Shown one piece after another: positions 36,226 through 43,877 of a stretch of DNA of 64,000 nt (the first letter of the stretch is position 1; each line of letters opens with the position of its first letter). This stretch comes from CAVYOD01 sp963770045 (lineage in GTDB: Bacteria > Acidobacteriota > Aminicenantia > Aminicenantales > CAVYOD01). The notes under the pieces were generated by a model. That model made no database searches. It was not told where the DNA came from and saw only the letters and a program-made list of their open reading frames with translations. Location of the stretch: NCBI GenBank assembly GCA_963770045.1, contig CAVYOD010000033.1, positions 1 to 64,000 of the forward strand, given 5' to 3'. Made by a program: the position numbers and the translations under genes.

Positions 36226-37692
36226 CTATTTGTCTCCCATCTCTGTGAGGATCTCCCGGACCACTTCGGCATCGCTGAAATGAATCGTCTTGTCCTTGAG
36301 GACCTGGTAATCTTCGTGTCCCTTTCCGGCGATAAGAATGTAGTCCCCCTTCTTTGCTAAAGCTAGGGACCGTCGGATAGCCTCGCGGCGGTCCGGCAGG
36401 ATCTCGTATTTTTTTTGACCCGTCTTCTGGATCCCCTTTTCGATCGCGCCAATGATCGCCAGAGGGTCTTCCGAGCGCGGGTTGTCGGAAGTGATGATCG
36501 TCCAGTCCGCGAGCCGGCCGGCCACTTCTCCCATCCGCTCCCTCTTGGACTTATCCCGGTCTCCGCCTGCCCCGAAGACAAGATAGATCCTCTCGGGCTG
36601 GAGTTCGCGAATCGTCTCGAGGACGTTTCTGAGCGCATCGTCGGTGTGGGCGTAATCGACGATGACCTGGAAGCCTCGCGAATTTTCGACCTTTTGGAAC
36701 CTCCCCGGCACGCCGCGCAGCGAGGCGATTCCGTCCCTGATCGCGACGCAGGGAACACTCAAGGACAGGGAGGTCGCCGTCGCCGCGAGGATATTATAGA
36801 GATTGTGCTTCCCCAGGAGAGGCGACCGGATCGTCTTCTGCCCACCGGGATAAAGGACTACGAATTCAAGGCCGGAGTCGCTGATCTTGTAGCGCTCGCC
36901 GCGGACTATGGCGGCCGGCTCAAGTCCGTAAGAGACCGTGCGCATCGGAAGCTCCGCGAGTAGCCGCTTTCCCCAGAAGTCGTCGATGTTGATGATGGCC
37001 GTCGTCCGCTTGTGGTCAAGGAAAAAGAGCTTTTTCTTGGCCTCGAAGTAACGCTCCATCGATTCGTGATAGTCCAGGTGTTCGCCGCTCATGTTCGTGA
37101 AGATGGCGATATCAAAGTTGATGCCCCAGACCCTCTTCAAATCGAGGGAATGCGAGGACACCTCGATCACACAATGGGTGACGCCCCGATCGACCATTTC
37201 CCGGAGCGTCCTCTGCAGGTCGGGAGCTTCGGGCGTCGTCCGCTCGGCCTTGTGATAGAACCCCGGTCCGCGGTAGTCAATCGTACCGACGACTCCCGGG
37301 ACAAGGTTTGCTTTCTTGAAGATTTCTTCCAGCAGGTAGCTCGTCGTCGTTTTCCCTTTCGTGCCCGTGATTCCGATGACGCTCATCTCGTCGGAGGGAT
37401 GGCCGTAAAAGTTGGCCGCCAGCAGAGCCAGAGCCTCGCGCGCGTCGAGGGCCTGGATCCAGGCCGCCTCGAATCCATGAGGTTTCGGCCGATCGGAAAG
37501 GAAAGCCACGGCGCCTTTGGAACGCGCCTCCCCGATAAAGTCGAAGCCATCTCGCGTCGCGCCCTTGAGAGCGGCGAAGAGAAATCCGGGTCCGACGGCT
37601 TTCGAGGAATAGGCGATGCCCCGGATCTCGAGATCATCGCTGCCGTTCCGGTGCAGCGCCTTAATGTCTCGGAGCAGTTGTTTGAGCTTCAT
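36226..37692 (-). CDS. murE: UDP-MurNAc-tripeptide synthetase, meso-diaminopimelate type
   Basis: 488 residues. P-loop GITGTKGKTTTSYLLEEI at about residues 105-122, then the carbamylated-lysine region and DYAHTDDALRNVL. The specificity loop reads TSDNPRSEDP; DNPR is the signature for meso-diaminopimelate rather than lysine, so the cell wall should be of the Gram-negative type. The ATG overlaps the ftsI stop by four bases (ATGA). Confidence 0.95.
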   Translation of the reverse strand: MKLKQLLRDIKALHRNGSDDLEIRGIAYSSKAVGPGFLFAALKGATRDGFDFIGEARSKGAVAFLSDRPKPHGFEAAWIQALDAREALALLAANFYGHPSDEMSVIGITGTKGKTTTSYLLEEIFKKANLVPGVVGTIDYRGPGFYHKAERTTPEAPDLQRTLREMVDRGVTHCVIEVSSHSLDLKRVWGINFDIAIFTNMSGEHLDYHESMERYFEAKKKLFFLDHKRTTAIINIDDFWGKRLLAELPMRTVSYGLEPAAIVRGERYKISDSGLEFVVLYPGGQKTIRSPLLGKHNLYNILAATATSLSLSVPCVAIRDGIASLRGVPGRFQKVENSRGFQVIVDYAHTDDALRNVLETIRELQPERIYLVFGAGGDRDKSKRERMGEVAGRLADWTIITSDNPRSEDPLAIIGAIEKGIQKTGQKKYEILPDRREAIRRSLALAKKGDYILIAGKGHEDYQVLKDKTIHFSDAEVVREILTEMGDK

Positions 37693-39443
37693 TGTTTCTG
37701 ATCCCGGAGTTGAGCGGCGACGACCAGACCCGAGTTGAGTTTTCTCGGCAGGACATGGAGATAGAGAAGGGAACGTCTGGCGATTTCGCGGAATATGGGG
37801 GCCGCCACCTGCCCGCCGTAGTGCTCTCCGATCTTGGGCTCGTCGAGGACGACGATGATCGATATAACGGGCTTTTCGGCCGGAGCAAAACCGACGAAAG
37901 AGGCCAGGTGCTTGGCCGAAGAGTAGCTTCGGGCCACGGAGTCATACTTCTGGGCCGTCCCGGTCTTGCCGGCGATGTCATATCCAGGGATCTGGGCCGC
38001 CGTGCCGGTCCCTTCTTCGACGACTCGCTTAAAAATCTCGGTGAGCTCCGAAGCCGTTTGCTCGCTGATGACTCTCTCCGGAGGTCCTTGGCTTATCGCA
38101 GCCGAACTGGGTCGGCCGGCGATTTTCTTGACGATCCTGGCCGGCAACATAAGGCCGCGATTGGCCACGACGTTCATGGCCTGGAGCATCTGGAGAGCCG
38201 TCACGCCGATCTCATAGCCGATCGCGATATGGGGCAGGGTGGAGACCTTGTTCCAGATTTTCAGGGATCGGAACATTCCCTCTCCTTCGCCGGGAAGCTC
38301 GATCCCCGTTTTCTCACCGAAGTTGTAGGCCTTGACCATGTTGTAGAGCGCCTCCGGACCCACCCTCAAACCCACCTGGATGGTCCCGACATTTGACGAA
38401 TGGATGATCACATCTGGAAAGGAGAGAATCCCCATGAGTTTGTGGTCCCGGACCGGGCTCCTCCCGATCTGGATGGATCCTTTGCTGCAGTCAAAATAGT
38501 CGGTCAGCCTGACCAGATTGGTTTCGAGTGCGGCAGAGGCGGTGACGATCTTGAAGGTCGAGCCGGGCTCAAAGATGTCTTGAATGGCCCGGTCTCTTCC
38601 TGCCTCCGGCGAGGAGGGCGGGTAGTCGTTGGGATCATAGCTCGGGCAATTGGCGATCGCGAGTATTTCGCCCGAAGCCGGATGGGAAACGATCACGGTT
38701 CCCCAGTTGGCGTTGTTTGCGGCGACAGCCTTTTCCAGCTCTTTCTCGGCGATATATTGCAGGGTTTCGTCGATCGTGAGAACGATATCTTTTCCCGCTG
38801 AGGCGGGCTTCAGAATTTCAAACTGGTAGTCACGCCGGTAGGCGTCTCGAAACGAGAGGATCTGCCCCTTTTCTCCTCCCAGGGTCGAGTTGAACCTGAA
38901 CTCGATGCCGCTCTGCCCTTCATTGTCGACATCCACCCCTCCCAGGACATGAGCCGCCAATGGTCCCAAGGGATAGAATCTCTTGTTTTCTTCTTGGAGG
39001 AAAACGCCGTCAAGGTTGAGGGCCATGGCCCGCCGGGCCGTTTCATCATCCGTCTTCCGTTTCAGAAAAGTGAAATATTCTTTATTGATGATTCTGGCCT
39101 TGATCTTGTGATAATCGGATTCGGAGAGGTCCAGGATTTTTTTCAGGCGATTGAGCTTGTCGAGCCGGGAATCGAGGGCATCCTCCTTGAGAGGCTGAAA
39201 ACAGACCGAAGGGGCAGGGAGGGTCTCGGCGAGGACCTTTCCGTTCCGGTCAAGAATGGCCCCGCGTTCAGGGATGATGCTGCGTTTGTTCCGGCTCTGG
39301 CTGTTGACTTCGGCTTTCAGCTGGCTGTGCCGCAAGACCTGGAGCTCAAATAGACGGGCACTGATGACTCCGGCCCAGAGGAGGAAAAAGAGGGCTAAAA
39401 AGATAGTCCTACGGTGGTTCCTTCTTTCAGAAAATCCGTTCAT
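37689..39443 (-). CDS. ftsI: Septal peptidoglycan transpeptidase FtsI (PBP3/PBP2B)
   Basis: 584 residues. A cytoplasmic tail and one membrane span (TIFLALFFLLWAGVISARLF) are followed by the class B PBP pedestal with RGAILDRNGKVLAETLPA. The transpeptidase motifs are in order: SxxK in FEPGSTFKIV, SxN in IIHSSNVGTIQ, and KTG in IAGKTGTAQKYD. No PASTA domain is present. It crosslinks septal peptidoglycan as partner of FtsW. It follows ftsL by 12 bases. Confidence 0.95.
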   Translation of the reverse strand: MNGFSERRNHRRTIFLALFFLLWAGVISARLFELQVLRHSQLKAEVNSQSRNKRSIIPERGAILDRNGKVLAETLPAPSVCFQPLKEDALDSRLDKLNRLKKILDLSESDYHKIKARIINKEYFTFLKRKTDDETARRAMALNLDGVFLQEENKRFYPLGPLAAHVLGGVDVDNEGQSGIEFRFNSTLGGEKGQILSFRDAYRRDYQFEILKPASAGKDIVLTIDETLQYIAEKELEKAVAANNANWGTVIVSHPASGEILAIANCPSYDPNDYPPSSPEAGRDRAIQDIFEPGSTFKIVTASAALETNLVRLTDYFDCSKGSIQIGRSPVRDHKLMGILSFPDVIIHSSNVGTIQVGLRVGPEALYNMVKAYNFGEKTGIELPGEGEGMFRSLKIWNKVSTLPHIAIGYEIGVTALQMLQAMNVVANRGLMLPARIVKKIAGRPSSAAISQGPPERVISEQTASELTEIFKRVVEEGTGTAAQIPGYDIAGKTGTAQKYDSVARSYSSAKHLASFVGFAPAEKPVISIIVVLDEPKIGEHYGGQVAAPIFREIARRSLLYLHVLPRKLNSGLVVAAQLRDQKQ

Positions 39444-39455
39444 CTCGTTTGCTAC

Positions 39456-39755
39456 TTACGGTGTTCGCTTGACTCCTTCATAAATAACCTGGCCGGCCTT
39501 GGGGTCGACCAGACCCAGCTCGTCCCTGGCAATCTTGTCGACCCTGCCGAGAGACAGGAGCGAGGATTTTTTGAGCTCCAGCTTTTTGACTTCCTGGCTC
39601 AGACTCTCGCTTTGTTTTTCCAGATTTCCGATCCTAAGCCCCAGCCGGACAGCCTCGGTTTGCTGCCAGATGTAAAAAGTCAGCACCGAAACGGCCAGAA
39701 GAAGCCCCAGCCCTGCCAGGATGACTTCCTTCCGGCTCAGTTTCCTTCGAATCAT
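39456..39755 (-). CDS. ftsL: FtsL-like cell division protein
   Basis: 99 residues: a short basic N-terminus, one membrane span (about residues 11-28), then a coiled-coil stretch with heptad-spaced leucines (LRIGNLEKQSESLSQEVKKL). The C-terminus IARDELGLVDPKAGQVIY matches the motif shared by FtsL and DivIC. Identification rests on size, topology, this motif and its place between rsmH and ftsI. It should form a complex with FtsQ and an FtsB/DivIC partner, which is not visible here. Confidence 0.85.
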   Translation of the reverse strand: MIRRKLSRKEVILAGLGLLLAVSVLTFYIWQQTEAVRLGLRIGNLEKQSESLSQEVKKLELKKSSLLSLGRVDKIARDELGLVDPKAGQVIYEGVKRTP

Positions 39756-39756
39756 T

Positions 39757-40653
39757 TCAGACCCTCTCCGCCGCCCTGAGCTTGGCCGAGTGCGACCTTG
39801 GATTAGAGGTTATCTCTTCTTCTTTCGGAGTCACGGGTTTCTTAGTCAGGATTCTGAGAATCGGCTTGTCCTGCTCACGCGAGGCCAGTCCGAGGAAGGT
39901 GTGCTTGATGATCCGGTCCTCGAGTGACTCAAAGCAGATGGCAACGAGCCTGGTCGAGGGACAGAACATTCGCGCCGTCCTGACCAGAAAGGCTCCCAGG
40001 TCCTTGAGCTCCTGATTGACCTCAATCCGGAGAGCCTGAAAGACCTTGGCGGCCGGATGGATTTTCCCCTTCTGGGGCCTCCAGTTGTAAATCCGCTCCA
40101 CGAGTTGACGCAGCTGCGAGGTCGTGATGAGGCCGTCCGCCTTCCTGAGGGAGGCGATTTCCCTTGCCAGGCGTCTGGTCTGTTTTAGCTCACCGTACTT
40201 TTGAAAGATTTCTGCCAATTTCGGCTCGGAATATTTTTCGATAACCTTGAGGGCGGTGGTTTTGTTCCTCAGGTCCATCCTCATATCCAGCGGGCCGTCC
40301 TGATTGAAGCTGAAGCCGCGGCTCGGTGAATCGAGCTGGAACGAAGAAATCCCCAGGTCGAGCAGCACACCCCTGACCCGGCCAAAATCGATCTCGAGGT
40401 CTGGAAGGTAGCGGAAATCCGCCTGGTAGAGGGTCAGCCGGTCGGCAAATGGGGCCAGCCGTTTTTTGGCCTGACGCAGGGAAAGCTCATCGACATCGAA
40501 CCCGATGATTTTGGCCAGGGGGTTCCTGGTCAGGATTTCGAGCGCGTGTCCCCCCAAGCCGAGGGTGCAATCGATGTAGGTTCCTTCCCTCCCGGCGTCG
40601 AGGTAGCTGAGAGTTTCGTCCACGAGGACGGGGATGTGGCCATTGGCGCTCAT
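39757..40653 (-). CDS. rsmH: 16S rRNA (cytosine-1402 N4)-methyltransferase RsmH
   Basis: 298 residues. The SAM site is YIDCTLGLGGHALEIL (about residues 26-41), and LLDLGISSFQLDSPSRGFSF with LDMRMD is diagnostic of RsmH (MraW). The C-terminal FESLEDRIIKHTF is also conserved. It methylates the ribosomal P-site region of 16S rRNA. Its start overlaps the mraZ stop (ATGA), and ftsL starts two bases after its stop. Confidence 0.96.
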   Translation of the reverse strand: MSANGHIPVLVDETLSYLDAGREGTYIDCTLGLGGHALEILTRNPLAKIIGFDVDELSLRQAKKRLAPFADRLTLYQADFRYLPDLEIDFGRVRGVLLDLGISSFQLDSPSRGFSFNQDGPLDMRMDLRNKTTALKVIEKYSEPKLAEIFQKYGELKQTRRLAREIASLRKADGLITTSQLRQLVERIYNWRPQKGKIHPAAKVFQALRIEVNQELKDLGAFLVRTARMFCPSTRLVAICFESLEDRIIKHTFLGLASREQDKPILRILTKKPVTPKEEEITSNPRSHSAKLRAAERV

Positions 40654-41117
40654 TCCTGCTTTCCCTGGGGAACAAGGCGGGCGATGCTCTCGAAATCTTC
40701 ATCCGTCAAAGGCCTCGCCTCGAGCGAGGCATCCAGGACGTCTTTGTTCCAGATCTCCAGGTGATTGGAAAGCCCGATGACCTCTACCTCTTCGGGTAGC
40801 TTGGCCTTGTCGCGGAGACTCTGGTTGATAAGGACGCGGCCCTTGGAATCAATGGTCAGTTTATTCCCCTTGCGGTTGACCCGAAGCATGAACTTCCGAA
40901 CGTCGGGCCGGAGGTGGATCGCACCCGCCTTGGCGACTCCCGTCATTTCTTCCCAGACCGGAAGGGGATAGAGTTGGACAGCTTCGTCGGTCAGAGATGT
41001 GATCACAACCTCTTTGCCGTATTGGGATTCAATGGTCTCTCGAAATTTCTCCGGAATCTTGATCCGGCTGCTCATATCAAACCTGGCGGTATAGCTTCCG
41101 ATCAGCGAAGCGGCCAT
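40650..41117 (-). CDS. mraZ: Transcriptional regulator MraZ
   Basis: 155 residues with the two SpoVT-AbrB-like repeats of MraZ: LIGSYTARFDMSSRIKIPEKFRE in the first (seen in overlapping parts about residues 5-27) and NKLTIDSKGRVLIN in the second. MraZ forms rings that bind direct repeats upstream of its own gene and represses the dcw cluster. Such repeats are present here between the promoter and the ATG. There is no strong Shine-Dalgarno sequence; GGGA from the last operator repeat lies about ten bases upstream and may serve. Confidence 0.95.
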   Translation of the reverse strand: MAASLIGSYTARFDMSSRIKIPEKFRETIESQYGKEVVITSLTDEAVQLYPLPVWEEMTGVAKAGAIHLRPDVRKFMLRVNRKGNKLTIDSKGRVLINQSLRDKAKLPEEVEVIGLSNHLEIWNKDVLDASLEARPLTDEDFESIARLVPQGKQE

Positions 41118-41126
41118 ATTAGATTT

Positions 41127-41150
41127 CCCATTTCATCCCGTTTTGTCCCA
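41127..41150 (-). promoter_or_regulatory. MraZ operator: three TGGG-type repeats
   Basis: Read on the minus strand, TGGG (41150-41147), CGGG (41140-41137) and TGGG (41130-41127) are spaced exactly ten bases apart. This is the arrangement known for MraZ boxes. They lie just downstream of the predicted transcription start and ten bases upstream of the mraZ ATG, so bound MraZ would block transcription and perhaps translation initiation. Confidence 0.8.
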
Positions 41151-41159
41151 TTTACCTAG

Positions 41160-41188
41160 AATATAGGGGAGGAAAATGCAAAAGTCAA
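41160..41188 (-). promoter_or_regulatory. Sigma-70 promoter of the dcw cluster
   Basis: TTGACT (41188-41183) and TATATT (41165-41160) on the minus strand with a 17-base spacer. The predicted start near 41153 lies immediately before the first MraZ repeat. Confidence 0.8.
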
Positions 41189-41270
41189 GAGAAAAAGAAT
41201 AAAAAAACCGGAATTTTTCAGCCAACTTGCCCTAGTGGAGAAACGAGCCGGAACCCCCAAATCTAGATGC

Positions 41271-41288
41271 AAAAAAGACGTCTTTTTT
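41271..41288. repeat. Perfect 18-base palindrome
   Basis: AAAAAAGACGTCTTTTTT is perfectly self-complementary and lies midway between two divergent promoters. It could be a protein-binding site or a weak bidirectional terminator; nothing in the sequence decides. Confidence 0.5.
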
Positions 41289-41455
41289 GTCTCTCGTCGC
41301 TTATTGGGCTTGTCTCAAAGTCATTCCATAAGAGATGACTACTCTGATGAATAGCATCTTTGACCTTACTGCACGCCACTCTTTGGTCATGGAGGATGGG
41401 GACGGGTGACAGGGGACGGAAATAGACGGGGTCTGGCTTCGGAATTGGCGTTTTA

Positions 41456-41484
41456 TTGACGGGTCATGAGTCTTCTTTTATAAT
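41456..41484 (+). promoter_or_regulatory. Sigma-70 promoter of the CAT-family permease gene
   Basis: TTGACG at 41456-41461 and a consensus TATAAT at 41479-41484 with a 17-base spacer, 29 bases before the ATG at 41514. Confidence 0.8.
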
Positions 41485-41513
41485 CGACTTTTCGTCGACG
41501 CAAAGGATCATCC

Positions 41514-42962
41514 ATGAAACAACTTTTCCTTAAGAAGAATATCGAGAAGCTTCATGACGAAACGCGTGACGAGGCCTACGGCCTGCGCCGGACTTTGGGT
41601 CCCATCCATCTTCTCTTGATTGGCGTCGGCGCGATTATCGGGGCGGGGATATTTGTCCTGACCGGACACGCCGCCGCCCAGTACGCCGGGCCGGCGATCG
41701 TCCTCTCCTTCATCCTGGCCGGGATCGCCTGCGCCTTCGCCGGCCTGTGCTATGCCGAATTCGCTTCGATGATCCCCATCGCCGGAAGCGCCTACACTTA
41801 TGCTTATTATACGCTCGGGGAATTCGTGGCCTGGATCATCGGCTGGGATCTGATCCTGGAATATTCCCTGGGGGCGACGGCCGTCTCCATCGGCTGGTCG
41901 GGTTATGTGACGAGTTTTTTCCACGGCATCGGCTTCGCTTTTCCCCCGGCTCTGAGCTCAGCGCCTTATGCCTACAACCCCGAGGTCGGCCAGTGGACCG
42001 CAACCGGCGCTCTCTTCAACCTCCCGGCGGCCTTCATTGTCCTTCTGATCACCGCTTTGCTGGTCACGGGAATCCGCGAGTCGGCCAGGGTGAATTCGGT
42101 CATCGTGGTCATCAAGGTACTGGTCATCCTGGTTTTTATTGTCGTGGGGTTCCATTTTCTCAAGCCGTCTCTTTGGAAACCGTTCATACCGCCGAACAGA
42201 GGGGAATTCGGGTTCTTCGGCTGGACGGGGATTCTTCGAGGCGCGGGAGTCATCTTTTTTGCCTACCTCGGCTTTGACGCTGTCTCCACGACAGCCCAGG
42301 AAGCCCGCAATCCTCAAAAAGATATGCCTTTCGGAATTTTGGGGAGTCTGTTCATCTGCACAATCCTTTATATCCTTGTCGCCCTGGTCATGACGGGGGT
42401 GGTTCCTTTCGGCGAACTGAACGTGGCCGCTCCGGTGGCTGTGGCCATCGATGCCATGAAGCTGCCCTGGCTCCAGGTGCTGGTCAAACTGGGGGCCATC
42501 GCCGGCCTGACTTCGGTCATCCTGGTTCAGTTGATCGGTCAACCCAGGATTTTTTTCTCGATGGCCAAGGACGGCCTGCTCCCGCCGGCTGCGGCGCGCG
42601 TTCACCGCAAGTTCCGGACGCCTTATGTTACGACGATCATCACCGGCGTCTGCATCTCCATCGCGGCGGCTTTGCTTCCCATCGGGATCGTCGGTGAACT
42701 CGTCAGTATCGGGACGCTTATGGCCTTCGTGATCGTCTGCGCGGGGGTTCTGGTTCTGAGGTACAGTAAGCCCGAACTCCACAGGCCGTTCAAGACGCCG
42801 GCCGTTCCGCTCGTCCCTGTTCTGGGAATCCTGACCTGTCTTTATTTGATGGTCAGCCTTCCCAAGGATACCTGGATGCGGCTGCTCATCTGGTTGGCCA
42901 TCGGCCTGGTGATTTATTTTGGCTACGGAATCCGGAAGAGCAGGCTCAGGCGAAGTGAGTGA
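41514..42962 (+). CDS. APC-superfamily (cationic amino acid transporter type) permease
   Basis: 482 residues with about twelve to fourteen membrane spans. GLRRTLGPIHLLLIGVGAI and IGAGIFVLTGHAAAQYAGPA at the start, and IGWDLILEYSLG, are typical of the CAT/YfnA branch rather than of the two permeases at 17.8-20.6 kb. GFDAVSTTAQEARNPQKDMP is the conserved cytoplasmic loop. It should import an amino acid in symport with protons; specificity is unknown. AAAGGAT precedes the ATG, and a strong promoter is present. Its 3' end overlaps the convergent DUF2007 gene by 17 bases. Confidence 0.92.
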   Translation: MKQLFLKKNIEKLHDETRDEAYGLRRTLGPIHLLLIGVGAIIGAGIFVLTGHAAAQYAGPAIVLSFILAGIACAFAGLCYAEFASMIPIAGSAYTYAYYTLGEFVAWIIGWDLILEYSLGATAVSIGWSGYVTSFFHGIGFAFPPALSSAPYAYNPEVGQWTATGALFNLPAAFIVLLITALLVTGIRESARVNSVIVVIKVLVILVFIVVGFHFLKPSLWKPFIPPNRGEFGFFGWTGILRGAGVIFFAYLGFDAVSTTAQEARNPQKDMPFGILGSLFICTILYILVALVMTGVVPFGELNVAAPVAVAIDAMKLPWLQVLVKLGAIAGLTSVILVQLIGQPRIFFSMAKDGLLPPAAARVHRKFRTPYVTTIITGVCISIAAALLPIGIVGELVSIGTLMAFVIVCAGVLVLRYSKPELHRPFKTPAVPLVPVLGILTCLYLMVSLPKDTWMRLLIWLAIGLVIYFGYGIRKSRLRRSE

Positions 42963-43200
42963 GAAGCTCCTTGGCCGTCTCGTAATCCTTTTCCAGGACA
43001 AAGATTTTTATCTCGCCCAAACCGTCGGCTGAAAAGGGATAGACCGAGTGGAGGATTTTCCCCTGGAAATAGCAGGCAATGCCGTAGCTCTCGAGGTAGG
43101 TCTTGACGACTTCGGCTTCGGCCGGCCCCCACACTCTATGGACCTCTCTAAGATTTTGCTCCGGCTCTTTCTTTTCTTCCTTTTCTTTATCGTCGGTCAT
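42946..43200 (-). CDS. DUF2007-type small protein
   Basis: 84 residues. A highly charged Lys/Glu N-terminus precedes a domain beginning VHRVWGPAEAEVVKTYLES and ending IKIFVLEKDYETAKELLTHF, which is the pattern of DUF2007 (a small fold proposed to act in signalling, without proof). I chose the ATG at 43200, which overlaps the Nudix stop (ATGA); an upstream TTG would also be in frame. It is the last gene of a three-gene unit with the Nudix hydrolase and a 41-codon ORF. Confidence 0.78.
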   Translation of the reverse strand: MTDDKEKEEKKEPEQNLREVHRVWGPAEAEVVKTYLESYGIACYFQGKILHSVYPFSADGLGEIKIFVLEKDYETAKELLTHFA

Positions 43201-43619
43201 GTCCTTCCCTTTTTCCAAACGAAATAGTCAGCCAGGATTTTGCGGTGGTCGAAGGCCAGAGGAAAGGTCATCTCCCCTTGGGCAAAAACGCCGATATTCT
43301 TGGCGTCGTCCTGGGCTCGAAGTTTCCCTCGGCCGCGGGCGACAAAGACCGTGGAAATCGAGTGCTGGCGAGGATCTCTCGCCGGGTCAGAGTAAGTGTG
43401 GAACTGGGAGACGAGCTCGATCTCCAGGGATGTCTCTTCGCGGGCTTCTCGAACCGCCGCCTCTTCAAGGGACTCGCCGTACTCGACAAACCCGCCAGGC
43501 AGAGCCCAGCCGAAAGGAGGATTCTTTCTCTCGATCAGCACGATCCCCTGTTCGCCGTCTTCTCTCTCGATCTCAATGATGACATCGACGGTCGGGACCG
43601 GATTGCGGTGTTCCTTCAT
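43197..43619 (-). CDS. Nudix hydrolase
   Basis: 140 residues. The full Nudix box is present at about residues 42-64: GGFVEYGESLEEAAVREA then REETSLE, matching GX5EX7REUXEEXGU apart from the late Gly. Preceding WALPG fits ADP-ribose or nucleoside-diphosphate-type Nudix enzymes. It would hydrolyse a nucleoside diphosphate linked to another group; the substrate is not predictable. It starts about ten bases after a small ORF, with GCAGAGG as ribosome site, and overlaps the DUF2007 gene by four bases. Confidence 0.93.
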   Translation of the reverse strand: MKEHRNPVPTVDVIIEIEREDGEQGIVLIERKNPPFGWALPGGFVEYGESLEEAAVREAREETSLEIELVSQFHTYSDPARDPRQHSISTVFVARGRGKLRAQDDAKNIGVFAQGEMTFPLAFDHRKILADYFVWKKGRT

Positions 43620-43629
43620 CCTCTGCCGG

Positions 43630-43755
43630 TTAGACCCGCAATCGGAACTTTTTTTCCAGCTTGGCCAGCTTCTCCACCACGCCCCCGTATTCCAGCTCGC
43701 TGTAGGGCAGCATGGCCGGGCCAGAGAATCCCTGACTCCTTATCTCGATCGCCAT
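43630..43755 (-). CDS. Small 41-residue protein, unknown
   Basis: The ORF encodes MAIEIRSQGFSGPAMLPYS and continues through a Leu/Lys/Glu-rich helix-like stretch to end KKFRLRV. I do not recognise it. Support comes from context: a near-consensus promoter lies immediately upstream, it is the first ORF of the unit, and the Nudix gene follows after about ten bases. The predicted leader is only about 8-10 bases with no Shine-Dalgarno site, so translation may be nearly leaderless. It might alternatively be only a leader peptide for the Nudix operon. Confidence 0.5.
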   Translation of the reverse strand: MAIEIRSQGFSGPAMLPYSELEYGGVVEKLAKLEKKFRLRV

Positions 43756-43769
43756 GAAATGATAACTTC

Positions 43770-43799
43770 ATTGTATTTTTTAGCTGACCGAATTGTCAA
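43770..43799 (-). promoter_or_regulatory. Sigma-70 promoter of the small-ORF/Nudix/DUF2007 unit
   Basis: TTGACA (43799-43794) and TACAAT (43775-43770) on the minus strand with an 18-base spacer, ending 14 bases before the ATG at 43755. Confidence 0.75.
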
Positions 43800-43808
43800 C
43801 ATAAGGAC

Positions 43809-43823
43809 GTCTATCTCGTCGTC
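43809..43823 (-). repeat. Dispersed repeat copy (GACGAGATAGAC)
   Basis: GACGACGAGATAGAC on the minus strand, in the space between the sulfatase-like gene and the Nudix-unit promoter; it matches the core of the repeat at 17757-17768. Confidence 0.65.
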
Positions 43824-43877
43824 TCCTCCTCTTGCGATATCGTTCAACGCCCGGCCATAACCGAGCCAAGGTCGTGC

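Larger units (their letters stand above)
41118..41513. other. Divergent regulatory region between mraZ and a permease gene
   Basis: About 396 bases. It contains the dcw promoter and MraZ operator on the left, the permease promoter on the right, and an 18-base perfect palindrome (41271-41288) in the middle. No ORF or RNA gene is evident in the remaining bases. Confidence 0.6.
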
